Assembly (NCBI GenBank): GCA_963834365.1 | Contig: CAWIBS010000035.1 | Coordinates: forward strand, 310,001 to 374,000 | Source of the DNA: CAWJAP01 sp963834365 | GTDB taxonomy: Bacteria > Acidobacteriota > Vicinamibacteria > Vicinamibacterales > Vicinamibacteraceae | DNA length: 64,000 bases | Direction: 5' to 3' | In this document: positions 1 through 9,935 of the stretch, one piece after another | Numbering within the stretch: position 1 is the stretch's first letter | How the letters are laid out: every line of letters begins with the position of its first letter | Made by a program: the position numbers and the translations under genes | The notes under the pieces: model-generated | What the model was told of the DNA's origin: nothing | The model's database searches: none | What the model saw: the letters and a program-made list of their open reading frames with translations, nothing else

Positions 1-1
1 G

Positions 2-589
2 GATCAGGCCACGCTCATCGACGCGTTTGCGATGCTCCTCCGGCGGGTGCCGGCGACACTCGACATCATTGGCGAGGACACACTCCGCGGGCGCATCCAG
101 CAGCGCGCGGAGGACCGTGGCGTCGCTTCCTCGGTGCGCTTCCACGGCGGTCTCCCGTTCGCCGATGTGGCGGGCCACTACACGCGGGCACACGTCCTGG
201 TGCACGCCTCGCGCCACGAGGGCGGCCCGCTGGTCGTCCTCGAGGCCGCGATGCACGGCGTCCCGACCGTCGGCACCGCCGTCGGTCACATCGCCGACTG
301 GGCGCCGGAACGCGCGGTTGCCGTGCCAGTGGGGAATGCCTCCGCGCTCGCCGACGGCATCGCAGGGCTCCTTGCCGACGAGGAGCGTCGGCGGGCGATG
401 GGCCGGGCGGCGCAGGTGTGGGCGCGGGCCCACGATGCCGACTGGACGAGCCGGCTGCTTCGAAGCGCTCTACGAGCGCTTGATCGCCGAGGGCGCCCGA
501 TCGCGCCCGTGCCCACCTGGGCGCGAACCGGTCCGCTATGTAGCGCCCGACCTGTCCGACGCGTCCGGCCGTCGTCGGCCGGTCCGTAG
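2..589 (+). CDS. Glycosyltransferase family 4, C-terminal part (5' end outside window)
   Basis: The reading frame is open from the window edge and shows the C-terminal Rossmann half of a GT-B retaining glycosyltransferase: a TLDIIGED strand, a VRFHGGLPFADVAGHY segment, and the nucleotide-sugar-binding EGGPLVVLEAAMHGVPTVGT element with its conserved glutamates. The family transfers a sugar from an activated donor during glycan or glycolipid assembly. One extra base near 455 shifts the frame: the typical ending FEALYERL appears in the next frame straight after DWTSR, so the last 40 or so residues of the printed frame are probably not real and the true stop is uncertain. It reads toward the minus-strand genes that follow. 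Donor and acceptor cannot be told from the sequence. Confidence 0.75.
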   Translation, partial: DQATLIDAFAMLLRRVPATLDIIGEDTLRGRIQQRAEDRGVASSVRFHGGLPFADVAGHYTRAHVLVHASRHEGGPLVVLEAAMHGVPTVGTAVGHIADWAPERAVAVPVGNASALADGIAGLLADEERRRAMGRAAQVWARAHDADWTSRLLRSALRALDRRGRPIAPVPTWARTGPLCSARPVRRVRPSSAGP

Positions 590-599
590 AATATCTCGA

Positions 600-1700
600 G
601 ATGCGCGCGCTCGGGCACGAGCGACAGCGAGGAATCGCGCGGCGCTCAGCCGCAGATCGGCACAGGCGGAGCTGGCCGCGACGAGCGGCCGCATCGGATT
701 CGGCCGAGCCAAGAAGTCCCGGCCGTGCCAGCCATGCACGTTGGCGGCGAAGCGGCGGCGCGGCCGCCGGCAAGGGCGGACGCCCAGGCACTCGGCAGCA
801 GGCCCGGGAGCGTCCGCTCGCCGATGCGTCCAGAGGGCCCAGGCGAGCTCGTCGAGCGTGCCTGGCCAGCTCGCGCCCGACCGCTGGGTCGGACGGGACC
901 TCGACGGAGATCGAGGAACTGCACGAGCCGCGCGCCGCGGTGCGCCGACGCTAGAGGCGCAGTGGAGCCACGGTGCAGCGCCAGGCCCAGTGGGGCCTGG
1001 CACGAGCGCCAGTCCGTCTCCGAACGGTCCGGCCGGAGATCGGCCCGGTAGCGCGCGGTGACATCAATCGTGCGTCCCAGCACGCGCTCGCGCAGACGCG
1101 CGTGCACTTCGACCGGACGGGGATTCTGCGGGTGCTCGGCGTAGTCCTGGATCTCGCGCGCGGCGGGACGGGCAGAACGTGTCGTGCTTGATGCTGCGCG
1201 CTCCGCGCGACGGTAGCCGAGGAATCGACCAGCAGCGCGGCCCACTGACCGGCATCGCGGTCCTCCGCCAGCAGATCGATGTCGGCGGTCGGCCGCAGCC
1301 GGGCGGCCGCCAGTCCCTGGATGGCGCGCACCGGAACCTTTGAGCGGAACGAACGGGAGGCCGCGACCGCGGCGGCCGCCGCGATGCGGGCGAAGATCGG
1401 CGTGGAGCCCTCGATGGCGTGCGGCGATGCGGAGCGCTCCGCGTCGAGCTCGCGTGCAGCGGCGGGGGGCAGCACGGCCGGGGCTGGCGTCGCTCAGCGC
1501 GGCCAGCGAAGGCCGACACGCCGTGAACACGCGTCACGAACAGGATGCTGTCGCGCTCGGCCTTTGCATCGGCAATCGCATGCCGCGAGGAGTGCGATGT
1601 CATCTCGCGCCAGCGCCAGGCCGTCGCGGCCGACAGCCGGGCGAACCACGGTGTCCGCATCGCGGCGAGCCCGCATGTGGAGCGCGCCTTCCGGGGTCAC
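600..1700 (-). CDS. Nucleotidyltransferase family protein (PF14907-like), multiply frameshifted
   Basis: No single frame spans this stretch, but pieces of three minus-strand frames join into one protein. Recognisable are LPFVPLKGSGAR followed by RLRPTADIDLLAEDRDAGQW, the Lys-Gly and Asp-x-Asp block of the uncharacterised NTP_transf_5 nucleotidyltransferases, then PVEVHARLRERVLG and an AHRGARLVQFLDL helix. At least four shifts are needed, so start and stop are approximate. Members of this family often sit beside HPr-kinase-like proteins in peptide-modification or polysaccharide clusters (family knowledge), and such a kinase is encoded at 3863. The catalytic Asp pair is retained, which argues that the shifts are read errors rather than gene decay. 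Substrate unknown. Confidence 0.5.
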
Positions 1701-1771
1701 GCTCGCAGCGTATCATGCGCGTCTTGACGTGATGTCTGCGTCTGACCGGGCGATCGTCCGGCGTCAGCGCG

Positions 1772-2638
1772 TCATGCCGCAACACCGACGACGACGGTCA
1801 GGGTCTGAAGGTGGTGAAAGTCGGGCCGCCGAAGGCAGAAGCTCGGGGCGTCCGGGTTGCAGAACCGCGCGAGATTCTCGGCGTCGGCGTTCGTGAGGTA
1901 GGGCGTCAGTTTTTCACCCCAATAGCCCCGGAATACGGCGTCCAGAAAGTAGGTGCGATCGGCCGATGACAATGGCTGGGTGCGCTCGATGACGTAGGTG
2001 CGCGCGTCCGGTCTGGACAAGCCGGCGTCGAGCAGCAGCCCGACGAGTCCTCTGATACCGGCGGTCGTCTGCTCCGACAACCCGTACTTGTCCCGATAGT
2101 AGGCGTGGCACGCCCGACGCACGCGATCGTCGAAGTGCGCGTCCCACGCAAAGTACATCTCGGGCAGAAACCCACTCTGTGCGAGGGCGCAGCGCCCGCC
2201 GGGCCGCAACGCACGCGAGAAGCGCCTCAACGTCGCGGCGGGATCGTCGATGTGATGGAGCACATTGAAGCACCAGATGAGGTCGAGGGCGTTGTCTCGT
2301 ATGGGACAGGCGGCAAGGTCCGCCTGGATCGTCCGGATGCGCGCGTGGGACAGGCTCGCGCGAAGGTGCGGCAGCGATAGATCGATGGCTACCAGTACGC
2401 CGTCCTCGTCCAGGAGATCGGCCAGCCACGTCGTGATTAGCCCCTCGCCCGAGCCCGCGTCGAGGACCGTGGCCGCTGGCGGCACACCAAGATCGGTCAG
2501 CGCCCGGCGGAGCTCGGGTTCGGCAAAACGGGCAAATGCGTGGAGCTTGCTGCCGTAGGAGCAATCGCGCGAGTCACCGAGCGGATGCCTTGACATGGGT
2601 CGGGTCATTCGGGCTCGGCGTGATCGGCGCTCGACCAT
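1772..2638 (-). CDS. Class I SAM-dependent methyltransferase
   Basis: An intact 288-residue protein with a full Rossmann methyltransferase core. Motif I is VLDAGSGEGLITTW near residues 59-72, the acidic SAM-ribose strand is VLVAIDLS, and the post-core motifs are ALDLIWCFNVLHHIDDP and ALRPGGRCALAQSG. The C-terminal third carries a helical insertion rich in aromatic residues (YYRDKYGLSEQT, YFLDAVFRGYWGEK) that probably shapes the acceptor pocket. ATG codons at residues 11 and 15 are alternative starts, because the first ten residues are basic and have no clear ribosome site. It is oriented against the radical SAM operon at 2711, from which it is separated by about 70 bases. Acceptor unknown. 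Confidence 0.85.
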   Translation of the reverse strand: MVERRSRRARMTRPMSRHPLGDSRDCSYGSKLHAFARFAEPELRRALTDLGVPPAATVLDAGSGEGLITTWLADLLDEDGVLVAIDLSLPHLRASLSHARIRTIQADLAACPIRDNALDLIWCFNVLHHIDDPAATLRRFSRALRPGGRCALAQSGFLPEMYFAWDAHFDDRVRRACHAYYRDKYGLSEQTTAGIRGLVGLLLDAGLSRPDARTYVIERTQPLSSADRTYFLDAVFRGYWGEKLTPYLTNADAENLARFCNPDAPSFCLRRPDFHHLQTLTVVVGVAA

Positions 2639-2710
2639 CCCCTCGTCGCACCGCGACGGAGATGGCGTGGTAGCTTAGCCCGAACCTGTCGTTGACCACA
2701 CCCGCTCGGC

Positions 2711-3863
2711 ATGCACGTCGTCCACGTGAACCTGGGTTTCGTCGAGGCCGCATCGGCGCAGGGCGCTCATCGAGCGGCTGCCGACGGCATCGCGGTTGTG
2801 CGAGGCCATCGCGGCGCAGGAGGGCACGCGCGTCACGCATCTCGCGCGCTTCTGGCGCAACGAGGACTTCGTACACAACGGTGTCACCTATCACTTACGT
2901 GCGGACAACCCGCGCCAGCTGGTGGCGCGTCACTGGACGCGTCCACACGCGGTGTACCGCCTCGCACGGGCGCTGCGGCCCGATGTCGTGCAGCTGTATG
3001 GCGCGGTGTTCCCGTTCCAGACGAAGGCCTTGCGGCGGCGAATCGGCTCGGCTCCCCTTGTGGTGCAGCCGCATGGCGTCGCCATCGCCCACGGCGTCCG
3101 GCGGCTCGTCCGCCGGTGGGGAGCCTCGGCGGCCGATGCGTTCTTCTTCACCGCTGCCGAGCAGGCCGAGGCCTGGCGGGAGGCGGGTCTCCTCGACCCG
3201 TCGCACCAGGTGTTCGAAGTCACGGACGCCTCGACCGACTTTGCGTCGAGGCCGATCGGCGAGGCGCGCGCGGCCCTTCGCGTGTCGGGCGCTCCGCTCG
3301 TGCTGTGGGTCGCGCGCCTTCACCCGTGCAAAGCGCCGTTCATCGCCGTCGAGGGCCTGGCCCGCGCCCTCGACTGTCTGCCGGACGCACGAGCCGTGAT
3401 AATCGGTGACGGCCCGCTGCAACCGGCGCTCGAAGGCTGGCTCCGGGAACGGCCCCGTGTCGCCGCTCGCGTCGCGCTTGCCGGAGCGGTTCCGCACGAG
3501 GCACTCCCGCCGTGGTACAGCGCCGCGGACGTCTTCCTCAGCAGCAGCCCACAGGAGGGGTCCAACTGGGCGCTCATCGAAGCGCTCGCCTGTGGCGCGC
3601 TTCCCGTCTGCACCGACATCCCGTCCCATCGACGACTCACCGGCGGCGGCCGATTCGGCGAGCTGTGGCCCGTCGGCGACGTCGCTCGGTGCGCCGAGGC
3701 CATCGTTCGCGCGGCCGATCGCGTCGTGCACGGTGCCCGGGAAACTCCGGACCTGAGGAGTCGGCTTCGTGACCATTTCGACGCCAACCTGAGCTGGAAG
3801 GCGGTCGCTCGTGATAGCGTCGCCGCTTATCACACGCTGCTCGCACGACGCGACCGACGCTGA
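2711..3863 (+). CDS. Glycosyltransferase family 4, first gene of the radical SAM operon
   Basis: A GT-B glycosyltransferase of about 384 residues once one extra G near 2762 is removed. The N-terminus MHVVHVNLGFVEAAS then joins ALIERLPTASRLCEAIAAQ. The second half has the retaining-enzyme features VLWVARLHPCKAPFIAVEGLA, an AVIIGDGPLQ donor-site strand, and EGSNWALIEALACGALPVCTD. The stop TGA overlaps the ATG of the following kinase-like gene (TGATG at 3861-3865), so the two are translationally coupled. As the first gene of a tightly packed operon with radical SAM enzymes and methyltransferases, it probably glycosylates the cluster product or a carrier; this is inference. Confidence 0.8.
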
Positions 3864-4788
3864 TGCCGGCTGTCTTCCACGTCCGCGACGAACGCATCGA
3901 CCTCCACACCAACGTGGCGGAGGTCGGCACACTGGCTGCGCAGCTGTGGCACGCCGGTCCACCCGACGGCGAACCGTCGCGATCGACGATTTCCCTCCGC
4001 ATCTCGGTCGTCGAAGGGGCCGGCACCGCGTCCCCGCCCGAAGCCCTGCTGGTCTGGCGTACGAGAGACGAGGGGTTCGAGCTCGACGTGGGTTCGGCTC
4101 TGCGCGGTGCGCTGCGGTTCGATCGGCGCGAAGCCACGCTGACGCTGACGCGCGGCCTGTTGGATCAGGCCCCCTCGTTCGTCATGCGCACGGCGCTCGA
4201 GGCGCCGGCCGCCGCGTTTCTTGCTCGCGGCGCCTTCGTCGCCCTTCACGCCGCGGCGGTGAGCGGTCCGCGTGGCGCGGTCGTCCTCCGAGGCTCAGCC
4301 GGCGCCGGGAAGTCGACGCTGGCGGCAGCGGCAGCCGCGCGTGGGCTGCAGGTGCTCGGCGACGAGAGCGTGCTCGTCGCACGGGACGATGCCGATGCTA
4401 TCGTGGCCTCGGTGCGCGAGGTCGCCATCCGCGCGGACGCGGCGTCGCTCGTTGGCTTACGAGAATCGAAAGTTCTTACGTCCGGCGAAAGCCAGCGAAA
4501 GATCTGGGTGGCGCTTCCCGCGATGCATCGACCCGAAGATCGGATCGCCCGGCGCGTGGCGACCTGGATTCTCGGGCCGCGCGACACCCGGCCGGCGCGC
4601 CTTTTGCCACTGACGCGCGAAGCGTTCGCAGAGGCATTTCGAAACGCCACGACGCCTGAGGAGTTGGTCGGCGGTGCCGCGGTGGATCACATCATGACTC
4701 GATGGTCGCTGAGGGCCGCGTGTGGCGGCTCGAGGGTGCGACAGACCTCGCGGGCGCCATTGAATGCCTGCGTGCCACCGTGTCATGA
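3863..4788 (+). CDS. HPr-kinase-like P-loop protein
   Basis: The central part holds a Walker A motif GSAGAGKSTL at about residues 144-153, followed by GLQVLGDESVLVAR, the arrangement of HPr kinase/phosphorylase-like proteins. It lacks the N-terminal domain of true HprK. Related stand-alone kinases occur in peptide-modification clusters, for example the lasso-peptide kinases that phosphorylate a C-terminal serine, and in exosortase/polysaccharide loci (family knowledge). The frame shifts at about 4693: the expected ending DSMVAEGRVWRLEGATDLAG reads on to a TGA at 4786-4788, 25 bases before the next ATG, whereas the unshifted frame runs to 4807 with unlikely residues. It is coupled to the upstream glycosyltransferase. 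The phosphate acceptor is unknown and no precursor peptide gene is visible nearby. Confidence 0.72.
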
Positions 4789-4813
4789 TCCTGGCGCGTC
4801 CCCCTGACAACCG

Positions 4814-6247
4814 ATGACGACGACGCCGCGGCCGGGCGTTCTGATCGCGCACTCGTACTTCCTGGCGTACGACGCGAAACAGGTGCGCAAGATGCGGCCG
4901 TACGCACCGCTCGCGCCGCTCATCACCGCCGCGATCCTGCGGGACCACGGGATCGAGGTGGCGTTCTTCGACGCCATGCTCGCGAGCGGCGTCGGCGCGT
5001 TCGATGCCGTGCTTCGCGACACGCAGCCGCGAATCCTGGCGCTGCTCGAGGACAACTTCAACTTCCTGACCAAGATGTGCACGACGCGCATGCGCGAGGC
5101 CGCCTTCCACATGATCGGGGCCGCCCGCGCGACGGGGGCGCGCGTGATCGTCAACGGATCGGACGCCACCGACCACGTCGAGGCGTATCTCGACGCCGGC
5201 GCCGACGTCGTGGTGATCGGTGAGACCGAGCGGACGGTCCTGGATCTGATCCAGGCGTGGTCTGTCGATGCCGCCGCCGCGGTCGATCACATCCCCGGGC
5301 TGGCACTGCCCGCGTCGCGCGCCCGCCCGGGCGGCCATCACCGCACGCCGATGCGACCGTTCATCGACGACCTCGACGCCCTGCCGCTGCCGGCGTGGGA
5401 TCTGATCGACGCCGACGCTTATCGCGCGGCCTGGCACACTGCCCACGGGCGCTTCTCGTGGAACGTCGTCACGACGCGCGGCTGTCCGTACCGCTGCAAC
5501 TGGTGCGCGAAGCCGGTCTACGGATCGCGGTACGCCCAGCGTTCGCCCACCCACGTGGTCGCGGAGATTGCCGCACTGCGCGACCGGATCGGTCCCGACC
5601 ATCTGTGGTTCAGCGACGACATCTTCGGGCTGTCACGCCACTGGATCGAGCGGTTCGCCGACGAGATGGCCCGGCGCGGCCTCCGCCTGCCGTTCACGAT
5701 GCAGTCGCGCGTCAACCTCATGACCGGACCGAACGTCGCCGCGCTCGCGCGCGCCGGCGCGGAAGAGGTCTGGCTCGGGGTCGAGTCCGGCTCCCAGCGG
5801 ATTCTCGATGCCATGGACAAGGGATCGACGATCGATCAGGTCCGCGGGGCGACGCGCCGGCTCCGCGAGCATGGGGTACGCGCCTGCTGGTTCCTGCAGC
5901 TCGGCTACGGCGATGAGACATGGGACGAGATTCTGGCGACGCGGGATCTCGTTCGCCACGAGCGGCCGGACGATGTGGGAGTTTCGGTGGCCTACCCCCT
6001 CCCGGGGACTCGCTTTTACGAGAAAGTGCGGGCGCAGCTGGGGGACAAGCGCAACTGGAGGGACAGCGACGATCTCGCAATGATGTTCCAGGGGACGTTC
6101 AGTGGTGCGTTCTACCGGCGTGTCCGTGACCTCCTGCACCAGGAAGTCGCGGAGGGACCCGCGTCGTGGGATGCGCTCTCGGCAGAGGCGGAGGCCGACG
6201 CGTTGCTACGTGGCGCCGCCGCCCCACGAGCGTCCGGGTTCGACTGA
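4814..6247 (+). CDS. B12-binding-domain radical SAM protein (copy 1)
   Basis: An intact 477-residue protein. The N-terminal 150 residues form a cobalamin-binding-like Rossmann domain (VLIAHSYFLAYD at the start, GADVVVIGETERTV at its end) but lack the DxHxxG base-off signature. The radical SAM core begins with GCPYRCNWC, giving a 4Fe-4S ligand triad at C224, C228 and C231, followed by LWFSDDIFGL, VWLGVESGSQRILDAMDKG and the YPLPGTRFYEKV ending typical of the BchE/hopanoid-methylase branch. Such enzymes use a 5'-deoxyadenosyl radical, often with methylcobalamin, to methylate or rearrange unactivated carbons. Its stop overlaps the next start (TGATG at 6245-6249). Copy 3 at 8505 is its closest relative in the window. 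Confidence 0.88.
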   Translation: MTTTPRPGVLIAHSYFLAYDAKQVRKMRPYAPLAPLITAAILRDHGIEVAFFDAMLASGVGAFDAVLRDTQPRILALLEDNFNFLTKMCTTRMREAAFHMIGAARATGARVIVNGSDATDHVEAYLDAGADVVVIGETERTVLDLIQAWSVDAAAAVDHIPGLALPASRARPGGHHRTPMRPFIDDLDALPLPAWDLIDADAYRAAWHTAHGRFSWNVVTTRGCPYRCNWCAKPVYGSRYAQRSPTHVVAEIAALRDRIGPDHLWFSDDIFGLSRHWIERFADEMARRGLRLPFTMQSRVNLMTGPNVAALARAGAEEVWLGVESGSQRILDAMDKGSTIDQVRGATRRLREHGVRACWFLQLGYGDETWDEILATRDLVRHERPDDVGVSVAYPLPGTRFYEKVRAQLGDKRNWRDSDDLAMMFQGTFSGAFYRRVRDLLHQEVAEGPASWDALSAEAEADALLRGAAAPRASGFD

Positions 6248-7757
6248 TGATTGTGCTCGTCAACCCGCGGGCGACGCGTGCCGAGCACCGTCGCTTCCCG
6301 CTCTCCCTGATGGCGCTTGGGGCCGCGCTTCCCCCTGAAGTCGATTGGGCGATCGTCGATGGCAACCGCCCCGACGCGGATGTGGTGGCCGAGGTCGCGG
6401 CGAACGTGGCGAGCCGCGGGGCATCGATCCGGTATCGCTCTTCGCCGTCTCGGTCATGCCAGGCCCGCAGCTGGCCGAGGCCGTCAGTGTCACGCGTCGG
6501 CTCAAGGCGCAGATTCCCTCGGATTCCGGTCGCCTGGGGAGGCTATTTCCCGAGCCTCTATCCGATGCCCGACGCTCGCGGCCCCCTACGTCGACTGGAT
6601 TGTCCGGGGCCAGGGTGAGCAAACGCTCGTCGAGCTCCTCGACGTGCTGCGGGAACGCCGCGATCCGGCAACGGCGGCCGGGCTCGGCTATCGCGAGCGC
6701 GGCGAGCCACGCCTCAACCCCGAACGGCCATGGGTCGGCCCCGACGAACAGCCGCCACCGCCGTACGCGCGGATCGACGTGGACGACTACCTGCACCCGA
6801 CCGAGCTCGGCCGCCGGTCGGGCGTCTACCAGGCCTCGATTGGCTGTCCGTACGCGTGCAACTTCTGCGGCGTGACGGCCGTGTACGGCCGGCGCGAGCG
6901 CTTCGAGTCGCCCGAGCGCACTGTCCGCCATCTCGCGCATCTCGTCGAGCGTCATGGCATGGATGGCCTCCACTTCTACGACAACAACTTTTTCATGGGC
7001 GAGCCGCGTACGGAGGAAGTATGCGGACGCCTGGCCCCGCTCGGCCTGCGCTGGTGGTGCGAAGCCCGCGTGGACATCGTCATGGACTACGCGGACGCCA
7101 CGTGGCGGGCCATGCGCGAGTCCGGGCTGCAGATGATGTTCTTCGGCGCCGAATCCGGATCCGACGCCTCGCTCGCGCGGATGAAGAAGGGGCTCTCGAC
7201 GGACAAGACGCTGGAGGTGGCGCGCCGCGCCCGGCATCACGGGATCGTGCCCGAATTCTCCTTCATCCTCGGAGGCCCCGACGACCCGGAAGGCGAGATG
7301 CGGACGACGCTCCAATTCGTGCGGCGGCTGAAGCAGATCAATCCGCAATGCGAGCTCATCTTCTATTTCTACACGCCAACTCCCCAGCGGCATGGAACGT
7401 ACGGTGACGTCGATCCCCTCGCCGGCACGCCGAGCGACGCTCGAGGAATGGGCGCGGCCGGAATGGGTTGACTGGATGACGCACGAGCGGCCCGACGTGC
7501 CGTGGATGACCGACGCGCTGCGGCGCCATCTGGGAGACTTCGAGCTCGTGCTGAAGAGCCGATTTCCGTCCGTCCACGACCGTCGAACGGCGCCTTGGGG
7601 CCGGCGGGTTGGAGCGTGGCTCGCGGCGCGGCGGTGGAATGCGGAACGCTACGACAACCCACGGGAGCTGCGGCTGCTGCGGCGAGTAGCGCGGTGGCCC
7701 GCATGGGACCGGCAGCGCTACGGACATCTGCGGCCGCCCGTGGCGGAGCAGGTGTAG
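6247..7757 (+). CDS. B12-binding-domain radical SAM protein (copy 2), frameshifted
   Basis: The start ATG overlaps the previous stop. The N-terminus MIVLVNPRATRAEHRRFPLS and AIVDGN matches the VNPRA-type cobalamin-binding domain seen again at 11810. The frame moves near 6425 (to DPVSLFAVSVMPGPQLAEAV), near 6515-6590 (to VAWGGYFPSLYP and YVDWIVRGQGEQTLVELL) and at 7433, where an extra A interrupts LAGTPATLEEW. The radical SAM motif is GCPYACNFCG with cysteine codons at 6845, 6857 and 6866, followed by GLHFYDNNFF and FFGAESGSDASLARMKKG. After the last shift the protein continues with MTHERPDVPWMTDALRRH to a TAG at 7757. All catalytic elements survive, so the shifts look like read errors. Confidence 0.78.
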
Positions 7758-7759
7758 GG

Positions 7760-7835
7760 GGCGGGGGGCTGGAGCGGCGGGGCGGCTGGAGCGGCTAGGG
7801 CTGGAGCGGATGGCGCGGATGGAGCGGATGACGAT
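7760..7835 (+). repeat. Degenerate GGCTGGAGC repeat array inside the operon
   Basis: The 98-base gap between the second radical SAM gene and the methyltransferase holds at least four partial copies of a nine-base unit GGCTGGAGC, some with GG or GAT inserted. The same unit recurs at 48690-48715 and 59564-59630. This is the only sizeable gap in the operon. No promoter or terminator is obvious in it. Confidence 0.7.
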
Positions 7836-7855
7836 CGGACGCACTCGAATCGAGC

Positions 7856-8508
7856 GTGGCGGCGGTTGCCGACGCCTATCGTCGCTGGGCACCGACCTAC
7901 GACGAAGAGACGGCATTGTCTGCGCTCGACGAGCTGGCCGTCGCGGCGCTCGGTCCGGGCACGAAGGGCGGGCGGATGCTCGACGCGGGCTGCGGCACCG
8001 GGCGGCGTCTTCCTCATCGAGGGCTTCGCGCTCGGGTGTGATTTCTCGATGCCCATGCTGCGGGCGGGACAGCGCGTCGGCCGCGTCGTGAACGCCGATG
8101 TCGCGCAACTGCCGTTCGCCACCGCATCGTTCGATCTGGTGTGGTGCCGTCTCGTCATTGGTCACCTGCCAGCGGTCGGACGCGCCTACGCCGAGCTGGG
8201 GCGGGTGTGCCGTCCGCGGCGGGCGGCTCGTCGTCACGGATCTGCATCCCGATGCCGCCCGCGCGAAGATGCGCCGGACGTTCGTGGACGCCGAGGGCAT
8301 TGCAGGCGAGGTGCCGCACCATCGGCACGACATCGAGACTCATGCGCAGGCGGCGAGGGACGCCGGGCTCGTGACGCGACGGGTGGAGAGCTGGGTGGTG
8401 GGTCCGTCGATCCGGACGTTCTTCGAGGCTGCGGGCGATCTGTCCCGTTACGAGCGCATGGCCGGCAAGCGCATGCTCCTCGGGCTGTCGTTCGAGAAGG
8501 CGCCATGA
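7856..8508 (+). CDS. SAM-dependent methyltransferase (UbiE type), frameshifted
   Basis: A GTG at 7856 opens AAVADAYRRWAPTYDEETA, a standard N-terminus for UbiE-like methyltransferases, followed by MLDAGCGTGRRL (motif I). The frame shifts near 8000 into GCDFSMPMLRAGQ, NADVAQLPFATASFDLVWC and GHLPAVGRAYAELGRVC, and again at 8217, where one extra C interrupts CRPGGRLVVTDLHP. It then runs to MLLGLSFEKAP and a TGA overlapping the ATG of the next radical SAM gene (ATGA at 8505-8508). The family transfers a methyl group from SAM to C, O or N atoms. Its position between radical SAM enzymes suggests a tailoring step on the same product. Confidence 0.75.
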
Positions 8509-9935
8509 GCGATCTGTTGCTCACGCACGGCTACTTCCTCGACGAGGACGAGAAGGAGCGGCAGATCATGAAGCCGTATCCGACGCTCGGGCTGCTCTAC
8601 CTCTCCGCGTATCTCAAGCGCGCCGGGCTCGACGTCGAGGTGTTCGACACGACGTTCGCGGCCCGCGGCGAGCTGCTCGCGCGTCTGCGCGCGTCCCGCG
8701 GCATCGTCGGGCTCTACACGAACCTGATGACGCGCGCGAGCGTGCTGCGCCTGATGGCAGAGGCCAGGGGCGCGGGCTGGACGGTGGTGGTCGGCGGGCC
8801 CGAGAGCGCGAACTATCCCGACGAGTACCTCGCGGCCGGCGCCGACGTCGTCGTCATCGGCGAGGGCGAGGAGACGATGCTCGAGCTCACGCCTGCGCTC
8901 GCCTCGCACGGCCCGCACCGGCTGCACGGCGTAGCCGGGGTGGCGTTCCGCGACGAAGACGGCCGCGTCGTCCGCACGCCCGATCGGGCAGCGCTGCCGG
9001 ACCTCGACGGCTTGCCCTGGCCGGACCGTGGGGCCATCGATCAGGAGCGCTATGTCTCGGTCTGGCGGACGCACCACGGCCGCGGCAGCGTCAATCTGAT
9101 CACGGCCCGCGGCTGTCCCTACCGCTGCAACTGGTGCTCCCACGCCGTCTTCGGCTTCACGCACCGGCGGCGGAGCGTCGCCGACGTGCGCCGACGAGGT
9201 GCGAGCACATCGTCGACGCGCTATCGCCCCGATCAGCTCTGGTACGCGGACGACGTCTTCACCATCCATCACCGCTGGCTGTTCGAGTTACGCCGCCGAG
9301 CTGTCGCGGCGCGGATTGCGCCTTGCCCTTCGAGACCATCTCGCGCGCCGATCGCATGATGCGCGACGACGTGCTGCGGACGCTGGCCGAGCTGGGCTGC
9401 TACCGCATCTGGATCGGCTCGGAGAGCGGCAGCCAGCGCATCCTCGACGCGATGGAGCGCGGCGTCACCGTCGAGCAGGTGCAGTGGGCCACGAAGGCCG
9501 CGCAGCGGCACGGCATCGAGGTCGGCATGTTCCTGATGTGGGGCTACGACGGGGAGACGCTCGACGACATCGAGGCGACGGTCGAGCACGTCGTGGCGGC
9601 GCAGCCCGACGTCTTCCTCACGACGCTGGCCTATCCGATCAAGAACACGGGCTACTACGACAAGGTGGCCGACCGCGTCTCGCTCGACCGGCCGTGGGCC
9701 GAGGCCACCGACCGCGACTCACCAGATTCGCCGGCCGTCGCGATCGGGCCTACTACCGCCAGGCCGACCGCTGGCTGAAGGGTGAAGCGGCGGCGGCACG
9801 CGCCGCGGCGATCGATCCGGCGGCGGCCGATCGCCACCGCGCTGACGCTGCCGAAGCCCGCGCCGCTGCTCGCGCAATCGGCGCGTGGCGCTGGATCAGC
9901 AGGCATCGGTCGCGGACCAGACAGGGCGGCCATGA
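8505..9935 (+). CDS. B12-binding-domain radical SAM protein (copy 3), frameshifted
   Basis: The N-terminus reads LLLTHGYFLDEDEKERQ then TLGLLYLSAYLKRAGLDVEV, a cobalamin-binding-like domain ending in GADVVVIGEGEETM. The cluster motif GCPYRCNWC places cysteines at residues 204, 208 and 211. Shifts occur at about 9190-9225 and at 9288, where an extra T breaks LFEYAAELSRRGLRL. The core resumes with IWIGSESGSQRILDAMERG and FLMWGYDGETLDDIEATVEH. After another shift near 9720 the protein ends VALDQQASVADQTGRP with TGA at 9933-9935, overlapping the next ATG at 9932. Its closest relative in the window is the enzyme at 4814, with which it shares the DAMxxG segment and the C-terminal layout. Confidence 0.78.

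Noticed and set aside
4814..6247. BchE (bacteriochlorophyll cyclase) or a hopanoid C-methylase
   Set aside because: The family resemblance is general to the B12-binding radical SAM class; no photosynthesis or hopanoid genes are nearby to support a specific name.
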